This document shows positions 18,791-26,702 of a DNA stretch of 64,000 bases, piece after piece. The notes beneath the pieces are model-generated. The model was not told the DNA's origin. It saw only the letters and a program-made list of their open reading frames with translations, and ran no database searches. The stretch's first letter is position 1, and each line of letters opens with the position of its first letter. Source of the DNA: Methylotetracoccus oryzae (lineage in GTDB: Bacteria; Pseudomonadota; Gammaproteobacteria; Methylococcales; Methylococcaceae); NCBI RefSeq assembly GCF_006175985.1, contig NZ_SRSH01000008.1:124001-188000 (forward strand), given 5' to 3'. The position numbers and the translations under genes were made by a program.

Positions 18791-20136
18791 TGGATCAGAC
18801 ATTGCTGATCGTTGAGGATGATCCTGGTCTGCAGAGCCAGTTGCGGTGGAGTTTTACCGATTACAAGGTCTGTGTTGCCGACGACCGGGAATCGGCGTTG
18901 GCTGCAGTTCGGAAACATGAGCCTGACGTCGTGACCCTCGATCTCGGTCTTCCTCCGGATCCTGGTGGTGTTTCCGAAGGCTTCGCGACGCTGCAGGAGA
19001 TCCTGTCCGCTGCGCCGCATACCAAGGTCATCGTGATCACGGGCAACGACGATAAGGTCAATCCGGCCCGTTCGATCGGTTTGGGTGCCTACGATTTCTA
19101 CCAGAAGCCCATCGATCCGGAGATTCTGGCTTTCGTGGTCGAGCGTGCCTTCAGGTTGCGTGCGCTCGAGGAGGAGAACCGGAAGCTGTCCCGCCTGCAC
19201 ATCACGAATCCACTGGAGGGGATTGTTGCCGCGAGTCCCGAGATGCACGAGATGTGCAGGATGGTCGAGCGCCTGGCACCGACCGACATGACGGTGCTGC
19301 TGCTCGGCGAGAGCGGTACCGGCAAAGAGGTGCTGGCCCGGGCGCTGCATCGGCTGAGCCCCCGGGCGAACAAGCCATTTATCGCGGTAAATGCGGCCGC
19401 GATCCCGGAGACGCTGCTCGAAAGCGAACTCTTTGGTTATGAACGCGGCGCCTACACCGGCGCCGCGCAGCAGACCAAGGGCAAATTCGAACTTGCGAAT
19501 GGCGGCACGTTCTTTCTCGATGAGATTGGCGACATTCCGTTATCGCTGCAGCCCAAGCTGCTGCGCGTGCTGCAGGACCGGGTCCTGGAGCGCGTCGGTG
19601 GCCGGCAGGAAATCAAGGTTGATGTGCGGGTCATTGCCGCGACGCACCAGAATCTTACCCGACTGATCGAGCAGAGCCTGTTCCGCGAGGATTTATTCTT
19701 TCGTCTGAATGAGATGATCATCAATATCCCGCCGCTGCGTGAACGAACCGGGGATGCGGTCGTGCTCGCAAACGCCTTTCTCGAAACGTTCAACAAACAG
19801 TTCAGTCGCAACCTCCTGGGCTTCTCCGACAGCGCGCTGGCCGCGCTCGAGGCCTACCACTGGCCGGGAAACGTCCGCGAAGTCCAGCACAAGGTCAAGC
19901 GGGCGGTGGTCATGGGTGCGGGGCCACTGATCGAGCCCAAGGATCTGGAATTGTCGGAGGGCGAGACCAGACCTCGCGTCACGCCCTTGCGTGAGGCGCG
20001 TGAAGCGGCGGAGCGCAAAGCCCTCTGCGCGGCGCTTACCGAGGCGGGTGAGAACGTTTCGAAGGCTGCGGAGCTGCTTGAAATCACTCGTCCGACACTG
20101 TATGCGTTGCTGAACCGTTTCAATCTGAAGGTCTGA
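18790..20136 (+). CDS. prsR: sigma-54-dependent response regulator PrsR
   Basis: PrsR is the NtrC-class regulator paired with PrsK. The 448 residues contain a receiver domain (LLIVEDDPG, likely phosphorylated Asp51 in VTLDLGLP, and the switch lysine in FYQKPID). The AAA+ domain has Walker A GESGTGKE (173-180), the sigma-54 contact loop GAYTGA (220-225, a Phe-to-Tyr variant of GAFTGA) and TFFLDEIGDIPL. A Fis-type helix-turn-helix ends the protein (VSKAAELLEITRPTLYALLNRF). It must activate RpoN-dependent promoters; I saw no clear -24/-12 site nearby. The ATG overlaps the prsK stop as TGATG. No exosortase, EPS or PEP-CTERM genes are in the window. Confidence 0.93.
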   Translation: MDQTLLIVEDDPGLQSQLRWSFTDYKVCVADDRESALAAVRKHEPDVVTLDLGLPPDPGGVSEGFATLQEILSAAPHTKVIVITGNDDKVNPARSIGLGAYDFYQKPIDPEILAFVVERAFRLRALEEENRKLSRLHITNPLEGIVAASPEMHEMCRMVERLAPTDMTVLLLGESGTGKEVLARALHRLSPRANKPFIAVNAAAIPETLLESELFGYERGAYTGAAQQTKGKFELANGGTFFLDEIGDIPLSLQPKLLRVLQDRVLERVGGRQEIKVDVRVIAATHQNLTRLIEQSLFREDLFFRLNEMIINIPPLRERTGDAVVLANAFLETFNKQFSRNLLGFSDSALAALEAYHWPGNVREVQHKVKRAVVMGAGPLIEPKDLELSEGETRPRVTPLREAREAAERKALCAALTEAGENVSKAAELLEITRPTLYALLNRFNLKV

Positions 20137-20307
20137 AGCGTCGCGGTCGATCACGCTACCCGTTACGGTAGGGTGGTCGCCGCCGTGCCAAGGCCCGATA
20201 ATGCGCCATCGGTGACCGTCCGCAGCGGTTACGATGTGTTCGCAGTCACGAACAGCACCCAGCAACAGCGGACCCTTGCCGGTGAAGCCCCATTTCAGCA
20301 GGCCAAC

Positions 20308-21048
20308 ATGACGACCATCTCGGATCCTGAAAATACCCACGGTCATATCTCCAAACAGTATGACCACGAACTGTTCGACATCCGGAGCCGGGTGCTGAGT
20401 CTCGGCGGGCTCGTCGAGGAGCAAATCGCAAGTGCGGCGCAATCCTTGATGGAAGGCAACGTCCCGCTCGCCGAGCGAGTGATTGCGGACGATTACAAGG
20501 TCAACTCGCTGGAAGTGTCGATCGACGAGGAGTGCACGCAGATTCTTGCGCTGCGACAACCGACCGCTCGGGACCTGCGGCTGGTGGTTGCGGTGATCAA
20601 GACCATTACCGATCTGGAACGCATCGGTGACGAAGCCAAACGGATTGCACGGCACGGGATCGACCTGGCCTCGCATTATCCGAAGCGCAACCAGTTGACG
20701 GAAGTCGAACAGTTGGCCCGACTGGTCCGAGCTCTGATCCGTCAGGCCCTGGACGCCTTCGCGCGCATGGACGTCGACTCGGCGCTTCAGGTGGCGCAGC
20801 AGGACAGGCAGGTCGACAGCGTTTACGAAAACATCATGCGGCAGCAGATCACCTACATGATGGAGGATCCGCGCCTGATTCCGGTGTGTCTGGCGATTAT
20901 GTGGTCGTCGCGCTCACTCGAGCGCATTGGTGACCGCGCCTGCAACATCTGTGAATACGTCATCTACTACGTTAAGGGAAAGAACATCCGGCATATCAGC
21001 CTGGAGCAGGTGCAGCAGGATTTGTTGGGCCGCGGACGCCGGGACTAG
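20308..21048 (+). CDS. phoU: phosphate-signalling complex protein PhoU
   Basis: PhoU links the Pst phosphate transporter to the PhoR kinase and restrains the Pho response. The 246 residues hold two PhoU three-helix repeats, with the metal-binding signatures DLERIGDEAKRIA near residue 96 and SLERIGDRACNICEY near residue 197. The ATG at 20308 starts MTTISDPENTHGHISKQYDHEL, matching the family; 45 further upstream codons are open but look non-coding. The gene stands alone between prsR and bamA, with no pstSCAB or phoBR here. With ppk and ppx 7 kb away, it adds to a local phosphate theme without proving a shared operon. Confidence 0.95.
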   Translation: MTTISDPENTHGHISKQYDHELFDIRSRVLSLGGLVEEQIASAAQSLMEGNVPLAERVIADDYKVNSLEVSIDEECTQILALRQPTARDLRLVVAVIKTITDLERIGDEAKRIARHGIDLASHYPKRNQLTEVEQLARLVRALIRQALDAFARMDVDSALQVAQQDRQVDSVYENIMRQQITYMMEDPRLIPVCLAIMWSSRSLERIGDRACNICEYVIYYVKGKNIRHISLEQVQQDLLGRGRRD

Positions 21049-21209
21049 GTGTCTTTGCTCGACGCTGCTGGGGCGGCTTCGCGACGGTGCCTGACTCTTG
21101 CCCAGTGGCGCTTTCGCGCACCGATCAATACAATACGGATCTGCAGTGCCGAAGCGGTTATCGTTTTCCGCTTTGTTGTCCTCCCCCCGGCAGTCTCTGA
21201 TTCCACCCT

Positions 21210-23489
21210 ATGAAGCGTTTGCGACTGGCGGCCGCGTTGCTGTTCTTGGCGGTCACCTCAACGACGGTCTGGGCCTTTGATTCATTTGTGATCGACTCGA
21301 TTCGTGTCGAAGGGCTCGAGCGGGTGTCCGAGGGCACGGTGCTGAACTACCTGCCGGTCAAGGTGGGCGACGTGTTCGACCAGAAACAGTCGACCGAATC
21401 GATCAAGGCGCTGTTCAAGACCGGTTTCTTCAAGGACGTGCGTCTGGAACACGATGGCAGTCAGTTGGTGGTTCTGTTGGAGGAGCGTCCCGCCATCGCC
21501 AGCATCACCCTCGAGGGCAACAAGGATCTGAGCTCGGAAGAGTTGCTGAAGGCACTGAAAGGCATCGGCCTCTCCGAAGGCAAGGTCTTCGATCGACAGA
21601 TTCTGGATAAGGTCGAACAGGAACTGCGGCGGCAGTACTACAGTCGCGGAAAATATGGTCTGCAAATCGACTCGGAAGTTGCCGATCTCGATCGGAACCG
21701 CGTTGCGGTCACGATCAAGATTTCCGAGGGAAAAGTAGCGAAGATCAAGCAGATCAATGTCGTAGGCAATGCCGCCTTCGAAGACGAGGATTTGATCGAC
21801 GAGTTCGAGCTCAGTACGAGCAACTGGCTGTCCTGGTATACGAAGGACGACCAATATTCGAAGCAGAAGCTGTCAGCGGATCTCGAACGTCTGCGCTCGT
21901 ATTACCTGGATCGCGGCTACATCAAGTTCGAGATCGAATCCACACAGGTTTCGATTACTCCCAACAAGAAGGAGATTTACGTTACGGTCAACGTCCGGGA
22001 AGGCGACGTCTACAAGGTCAATGAGGTGAAGCTGACCGGCAAGATGATCGTACCGCCGGACCAGATCATGCCGCTGGTCCAGATCGGACCGGAAGACACT
22101 TTTTCCCGCAAGCTGGCGACCGAAACATCGAAGGGCATCTCGGATCGTCTGGGCGAAGAAGGGTTCATCTTCGCCAACGTCAACATGGTGCCGGACATCA
22201 ACGAAGAGAAGAAATCGGTCAACATCACGTTCTTCGTCGATCCCGGCAAACAGGTTTACGTCCGCCGTATCAACTTTCAGGGGAACACCAAGACGCGAGA
22301 CGAAGTTCTGCGGCGGGAGATGCGGCAGATGGAAGCGGCCTGGGCATCATCCACGAAGATTGAGCGGTCAAAGATGCGCCTGGAGCGGTTGGGGTACTTC
22401 CAGGAGGTCAATGTCGAGACGCCGGCCGTTCCCGGCACCGCGGACCAGATCGACGTGAACTACAGCGTGGTCGAGAAGTCGTCGGGGAATATCACCGCCG
22501 GCGTCGGCTTCTCGCAGGTGCAAGGGATCATCGTCAATGCCGCGGTGACCCAGGACAATGTCTTCGGTACGGGGAAGCGGGTCAATCTGACCTTCAACAA
22601 CAGCCAGGTCAACACCATTTACCAGTTCGGCTATCTGGACCCGTATCTGACCCTGGACGGCATCAGTGGGGGATTCGACGCATCCTATCGGGAAACCAAC
22701 TTCGCGCAGGCCAATCTGGCGCAGTACCTGACGGACGTTGGTGCCGTCGGTGTCAACGTCGGCGTGCCCTTTACCGAATTCGACAGCCTGCGCACCAACC
22801 TCGATTACGAGTATACGAACCTAAAGACGACCAACCAGACGCCGACGCAGATTTTGGATTTCATCTCCGAGAACGGTAACGCGTTCAACGAGTACACGGT
22901 GGCTCTGGGTTACACCCACGACACCCTGAATCGTGCGATTTTTGCGACACAGGGCGGTTCACACACGGTGCAGGTGCTCGGCGCCATGCCCTTCTCCGAC
23001 CTGGACTACTACAAGGCGAGTTTGCGGTCGCGGCACTATTTTCCGCTCGCGCAGGACCTCACGCTGTTGCTCGGGGGGGAAATCGCCTATGGCGGCGGCT
23101 ATGGCGGCACCAGTCAGCTACCGTTCTTCGAAAACTACTTCGCCGGTGGTCCGAACTCGGTTCGAGGGTTCTTGCAGAACACCCTCGGTCCACGCGACTC
23201 GAACAACCGGCCGATCGGTGGTTCCAGTAAGTTGATCGGTTCGGCCGAATTGCTGTTCCCGGTGCCCTTGATCAAGGAAAGCAAGAACCTGCGTCTCGGG
23301 GCCTTCGTCGATGCCGGTAACGTATTCGATGGGGGCTACGACTTCAACGAAATCCGCGTTTCCGCGGGGTTGTCCGCCCGTTGGCTGTCGCCGTTCGGTG
23401 CGATCATGGTCAGTCTGGGCCAACCACTGAATTCCAAGCAGGGCGACCGCATCCAAAACTTCCAATTCAATTTCGGCTCCGGATTCTGA
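21210..23489 (+). CDS. bamA: outer membrane protein assembly factor BamA
   Basis: BamA is the essential beta-barrel insertase of the outer membrane. The 759-residue protein has a signal peptide ending at VWA (about residue 23) and five POTRA domains to about residue 420, each with the IRVEGLERV / ITLEGNKDL / INVVGNAAF / VKLTGKM / INFQGNTKT strand pattern. A 16-strand barrel follows, with the SVRGF motif in loop 6 ([19 protein letters not shown]) and a terminal Phe. The usual upstream neighbour rseP is missing; phoU is there instead. Downstream is skp after 191 bases. The ATG at 21210 is the clear start. Confidence 0.97.
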   Translation: MKRLRLAAALLFLAVTSTTVWAFDSFVIDSIRVEGLERVSEGTVLNYLPVKVGDVFDQKQSTESIKALFKTGFFKDVRLEHDGSQLVVLLEERPAIASITLEGNKDLSSEELLKALKGIGLSEGKVFDRQILDKVEQELRRQYYSRGKYGLQIDSEVADLDRNRVAVTIKISEGKVAKIKQINVVGNAAFEDEDLIDEFELSTSNWLSWYTKDDQYSKQKLSADLERLRSYYLDRGYIKFEIESTQVSITPNKKEIYVTVNVREGDVYKVNEVKLTGKMIVPPDQIMPLVQIGPEDTFSRKLATETSKGISDRLGEEGFIFANVNMVPDINEEKKSVNITFFVDPGKQVYVRRINFQGNTKTRDEVLRREMRQMEAAWASSTKIERSKMRLERLGYFQEVNVETPAVPGTADQIDVNYSVVEKSSGNITAGVGFSQVQGIIVNAAVTQDNVFGTGKRVNLTFNNSQVNTIYQFGYLDPYLTLDGISGGFDASYRETNFAQANLAQYLTDVGAVGVNVGVPFTEFDSLRTNLDYEYTNLKTTNQTPTQILDFISENGNAFNEYTVALGYTHDTLNRAIFATQGGSHTVQVLGAMPFSDLDYYKASLRSRHYFPLAQDLTLLLGGEIAYGGGYGGTSQLPFFENYFAGGPNSVRGFLQNTLGPRDSNNRPIGGSSKLIGSAELLFPVPLIKESKNLRLGAFVDAGNVFDGGYDFNEIRVSAGLSARWLSPFGAIMVSLGQPLNSKQGDRIQNFQFNFGSGF

Positions 23490-23509
23490 GTGAGGGACCT
23501 GTACAGTCG

Positions 23510-23530
23510 CTCCCGTTCGGGGAGTTCTTG
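23510..23530 (+). terminator. hairpin after bamA, possible weak terminator or attenuator
   Basis: Just after the bamA stop, CTCCC and GGGAG (23510-23514 and 23520-23524) form a stem with a five-base loop, followed by the T-rich TTCTTGT. It resembles a weak intrinsic terminator that would reduce read-through into skp. A perfect TATAAT at 23531-23536 follows but lacks a recognisable -35 box. Confidence 0.35.
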
Positions 23531-23680
23531 TATAATCCGGAGATTGCCGAGCTGTCAGCGCACTTGGCGGAGCGGCGTCCAAGTCGAAACCACTGCTTCA
23601 GGAGTCTATGCTTCCCGGTTTTTTTACGGGAGTCTAGCGGAGCTTCAGGATTCAATAAAGTAGGTATGGGACCTTTAATC

Positions 23681-24187
23681 ATGCGTAGAAGATTGCTGAG
23701 CGTTTTCGTGGTGTTCGTATTCGCGAGCCCTTCCTTTGCTGCCGACCTCAAGATCGGCTTCGTCAACGTGGCGCGGTTGCTGGAAAAGGCGCCCCAGGCC
23801 GAGGCCGCCAAGAAGGACCTTGAGCGGGAATTCAAGCCACGAGACTCCAAATTGGTCAGCGAGCAGAAGACAATCAAGGCGTTGGAGGAAAAGCTGGCTA
23901 AGGACGAGGCTGTCATGAACGAAGCCGAGCGGCAAAAACTGGAGCGCGACCTGATGAACCGCAAACGCGATGCTAAGCGCGTACAAGATGAGTTCAGGGA
24001 AGACTTCAACCTCCGCCGCAACGAGGAACTCGGCAAATTGCAGAAGTCCATCTTCGAGGCGATTCAGTCCCTGGCCAAGGAAGAGAACTATGACCTGCTG
24101 CTGACCGACGGTGTCGTTTTTGCGAAGGAAAGCATCGATATCACCAATAAGATTGAGCAGAAACTGCAGGCGAGTTTCAAGCGCTAA
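23681..24187 (+). CDS. skp: periplasmic chaperone Skp (OmpH)
   Basis: Skp is a trimeric periplasmic chaperone that carries unfolded outer-membrane proteins toward BamA. ATG 23681 begins a signal peptide (MRRRLLSVFVVFVFASPSFA) followed by ADLKIGFVNVARLLEKAPQAE, the family start. The middle is a long charged coiled coil (EREFKPRDSKLVSEQKTIKA onward), and the C-terminal strand is ENYDLLLTDGVVFAKESIDIT. At 168 residues it has normal length. An alternative ATG at 23666 adds five residues. The gene lies between bamA and fabZ; lpxD, which normally follows skp, is absent. Confidence 0.94.
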   Translation: MRRRLLSVFVVFVFASPSFAADLKIGFVNVARLLEKAPQAEAAKKDLEREFKPRDSKLVSEQKTIKALEEKLAKDEAVMNEAERQKLERDLMNRKRDAKRVQDEFREDFNLRRNEELGKLQKSIFEAIQSLAKEENYDLLLTDGVVFAKESIDITNKIEQKLQASFKR

Positions 24188-24250
24188 CCCGCGTCGGGAA
24201 GCTAGTTGCTCCATGCGCTCCCTATAGGCTTTTAACTGCAGGAATTCTCA

Positions 24251-24691
24251 TTGGATATTCAACAGATAAAGGAGTACCTCCCGCATCGCTACCCTTTCTT
24301 GCTGATCGATCGCGTGGTCGCCTGCGAACCGGGCGTTCGTCTCGTCGGGTACAAGAACGTCACCTACAACGAGCCGTTCTTTACGGGACATTTTCCCGAG
24401 CAGCCGATCATGCCAGGTGTGCTGATCATTGAGGCGCTGGCGCAAACCACGGGTTTGCTGGCGGCGGAGACTGCGCCGAGCGTGCTGGGCAAGGGCAAGA
24501 CCTACTACTTGGTGGGTCTCGACAAGGTCCGTTTCAAGCGCCCGGTCGTGCCCGGCGATCGCTTGACGCTGGAGGCGACCTATCTGCGGCACAAGCGGAA
24601 TATCTGGGCATTCTCTTGCCGTGCCGAGGTCGACGGTGAATTGGTCGCCAGTGCGGAGATCATGTGCGCCGCCGCGGAGCAGGAGACTTGA
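24251..24691 (+). CDS. fabZ: (3R)-hydroxyacyl-ACP dehydratase FabZ
   Basis: FabZ dehydrates 3-hydroxyacyl-ACP in fatty-acid elongation and competes with lipid A synthesis for the same substrate pool. The 146-residue hotdog-fold protein has [13 protein letters not shown], the catalytic loop [23 protein letters not shown] (His and Glu) and [13 protein letters not shown]. The start is TTG at 24251 with AGGAA upstream; the first in-frame ATG would fall well inside the fold. The stop overlaps the lpxA TTG start (TTGA), so translation of the two is coupled. Confidence 0.95.
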   Translation: MDIQQIKEYLPHRYPFLLIDRVVACEPGVRLVGYKNVTYNEPFFTGHFPEQPIMPGVLIIEALAQTTGLLAAETAPSVLGKGKTYYLVGLDKVRFKRPVVPGDRLTLEATYLRHKRNIWAFSCRAEVDGELVASAEIMCAAAEQET

Positions 24692-25458
24692 TTCATCCTT
24701 CCGCCATCATCGATCCGTCGGCGCAGATCGCGGACGGTGTGTCTATCGGCCCCTTTTCGATCATCGGCCCGGGGGTTTCGATCGGTTCCGGCACGGAGGT
24801 CGGGCCCCATGTCGTGATTCGTGGTCCTACGCGCATCGGTTGCGACAATCGCATCTTCCAGTTCGCGTCCGTCGGCGAAGACCCGCAGGACAAGAAGTAC
24901 GGCGGCGAGTCGACCACGCTGGAAATCGGCGATCGCAATGTGGTTCGGGAGTTCGCCACGATCCATCGCGGCACGGCTCAGGATCGGGGCATAACGCGGA
25001 TCGGTAGCGACAATCTCTTCATGGCCTACACCCATGTCGCCCACGATTGCGTGGTGGGTAACCGCATCATCATGGCGAACGCGGCTTCCTTGGCCGGGCA
25101 CGTGGAGGTCGATGACTTCGCGATTCTGGGCGGTTTCAGCCTGGTGCATCAATTCTGCCGGATCGGGCAGTACAGTTTTTCTGCGATGGGGAGCGTCATC
25201 TCGCGCGATATCCCTCCCTATGTCATGGTCGGCGGGCGGCCGACGAAGCCCTACGGGATCAACTCGGTCGGACTGGAGCGCAATGGTTTCGGTTCGGAAG
25301 CCCTGCGCCAGATCAAAAAGGCCTACAAGATCATCTACAAGGCCGGTTTCAAGCTGGATGAGGCCATCAAGCTACTGGACGAAGTTACCGTCGAGCATCC
25401 GGAGATCGTGCCTCTGGTGGACTTCCTGAAGACCACCGGCCGCAGCATCATGCGCTGA
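24688..25458 (+). CDS. lpxA: UDP-N-acetylglucosamine acyltransferase LpxA
   Basis: LpxA adds the first 3-hydroxyacyl chain to UDP-GlcNAc and starts lipid A synthesis. The 256-residue left-handed beta-helix shows hexapeptide repeats from residue 2 ([20 protein letters not shown]) and [14 protein letters not shown], whose His119 corresponds to the catalytic His125 of E. coli. The helical C-terminus is [23 protein letters not shown] place the start at TTG 24688, overlapping the fabZ stop, because [12 protein letters not shown] matches the family N-terminus and a GGAG lies just upstream. lpxB is not the next gene; rnhB follows 20 bases on. Confidence 0.95.
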   Translation: MIHPSAIIDPSAQIADGVSIGPFSIIGPGVSIGSGTEVGPHVVIRGPTRIGCDNRIFQFASVGEDPQDKKYGGESTTLEIGDRNVVREFATIHRGTAQDRGITRIGSDNLFMAYTHVAHDCVVGNRIIMANAASLAGHVEVDDFAILGGFSLVHQFCRIGQYSFSAMGSVISRDIPPYVMVGGRPTKPYGINSVGLERNGFGSEALRQIKKAYKIIYKAGFKLDEAIKLLDEVTVEHPEIVPLVDFLKTTGRSIMR

Positions 25459-25478
25459 TTCGCGCGCGTCGGGTCCCT

Positions 25479-26084
25479 ATGGTCGTTCGTTCCGTTTCAT
25501 CTGGGCCACTCATTGCGGGAATCGACGAGGCGGGGCGGGGCGCTCTCGCTGGTCCTGTGATTGCCGCGGCTGTGCTATGGGATCCCGCCGCGGGCGCGAT
25601 CGAAGGTCTGGACGACTCGAAGCGCTTGCAGCCCATGCGCCGTGAAGTGATGGAAGGTCTGATCAAGGACCGTGCAGTGGCATGGGCCATCGGTCGTGCC
25701 GAAGCAGGCGAAGTTGATCGGGTCAACGTGCTGGAGGCGTCGATGCTCGCGATGGAACGTGCCTATCGGTCCCTGACTGTGGTGCCCGATGAGGTTCTCG
25801 TCGATGGCAACCGCTTTCCACCGTTGGGCTGCAACGGCCGCGCAGTCGTTGGCGGCGACGGCACCATCCCCGCGATCATGGCGGCGTCGATTCTGGCGAA
25901 AGTCGCTCGGGATCGGGAAATGGTGTTGCTGGACGCGCTCTATCCACACTACGGGTTTCTCCTGCACAAGGGCTACCCGACCCGCGCACACAGGCAGCGC
26001 TTGCTTGCCTACGGGCCTTGCGCAGTCCACAGGCGAACGTTCGCACCGGTCCGGGCCTGCGTCGAGGGGCCGTCAAGTTCGTGA
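25479..26084 (+). CDS. rnhB: ribonuclease HII
   Basis: RNase HII nicks at ribonucleotides in DNA and degrades RNA in hybrids. The 201-residue protein has the four-acid metal site: GIDEAGRGALAGPV (Asp and Glu), VLVDGN (Asp) and ILAKVARDR (Asp), plus LDDSKRL and GYPTRAHRQRL. It follows lpxA by 20 bases. In many gammaproteobacteria lpxB separates lpxA and rnhB; here it does not. The gene end converges on queF with an 83-base gap that includes a short GCGCGC-TAC-GCGCGC hairpin. Confidence 0.95.
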   Translation: MVVRSVSSGPLIAGIDEAGRGALAGPVIAAAVLWDPAAGAIEGLDDSKRLQPMRREVMEGLIKDRAVAWAIGRAEAGEVDRVNVLEASMLAMERAYRSLTVVPDEVLVDGNRFPPLGCNGRAVVGGDGTIPAIMAASILAKVARDREMVLLDALYPHYGFLLHKGYPTRAHRQRLLAYGPCAVHRRTFAPVRACVEGPSSS

Positions 26085-26167
26085 CACATGTCGAGACAGG
26101 CCGGAAACCCTGTTGTTTCCCCGCGGCGGCGCGCTACGCGCGCGGTGCCTGGCGGGGGCGTCGCGGT

Positions 26168-26536
26168 TTACGGAAGTTGGAGCGGTGGGCTGGGAGTCCA
26201 GTCCTGGGCTCGATGCTCGGCCACCACGGTCGTATAGATACCGCCTCGCACATTGAAGCGAGCCGTGATGCGCATGAAGCGTGGCCGGCAACATCCGCAG
26301 AGTTCGGTCAGTATGCGGTTGGTGACCGCTTCGTGAAACGCGCCCTGATCCCGAAAACTCCAGATGTAGAGTTTGAGTGCCTTCAATTCGATGCAGAGTC
26401 CGTCGGGTACGTATTCGAGCACGATCGTCGCGAAATCCGGCTGGCCGGTCTTGGGGCAGAGGCAGGTGAACTCCGGGATCTCGATGCGGATCGTGTAGTC
26501 GCGGTCGGTCCGGGGGTTTTCAAAAGTTTCGATCAT
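26168..26536 (-). CDS. queF: NADPH-dependent 7-cyano-7-deazaguanine reductase QueF, short type
   Basis: QueF reduces the nitrile preQ0 to preQ1 in queuosine tRNA modification. The 122-residue protein is the short, unimodular type. It has the catalytic cysteine in [14 protein letters not shown], the substrate and NADPH motif [16 protein letters not shown] (a variant of the usual ESKSLK stretch) and the [12 protein letters not shown] segment. No preQ1 riboswitch was recognised in its 166-base leader, which it shares divergently with smc. Other queuosine genes are not in the window. Confidence 0.93.
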   Translation of the reverse strand: MIETFENPRTDRDYTIRIEIPEFTCLCPKTGQPDFATIVLEYVPDGLCIELKALKLYIWSFRDQGAFHEAVTNRILTELCGCCRPRFMRITARFNVRGGIYTTVVAEHRAQDWTPSPPLQLP

Positions 26537-26702
26537 GGGTGTTTTGGTTGGGCAGATGATTCAGATGGGCGCTGCATGTCGGCAGGTGTCGTGCTCGAAG
26601 ACAGGCGCCGTGAATTCCCGAATTTGAGTCGTTACATGGGCGCCATGTTCCCGTGTCGCGTGCAAGGCCCGGGTGGTCCAAATTCCGCAGAGGCTTGGCG
26701 CG

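Noticed and set aside
20137-20307. Terminator hairpin after prsR (CTACC/GGTAG)
   Set aside because: Only a five-base stem and no T-run; too weak to annotate.
26537-26702. preQ1 riboswitch upstream of queF
   Set aside because: No recognisable aptamer stem-loop with A-rich tail near the queF start.
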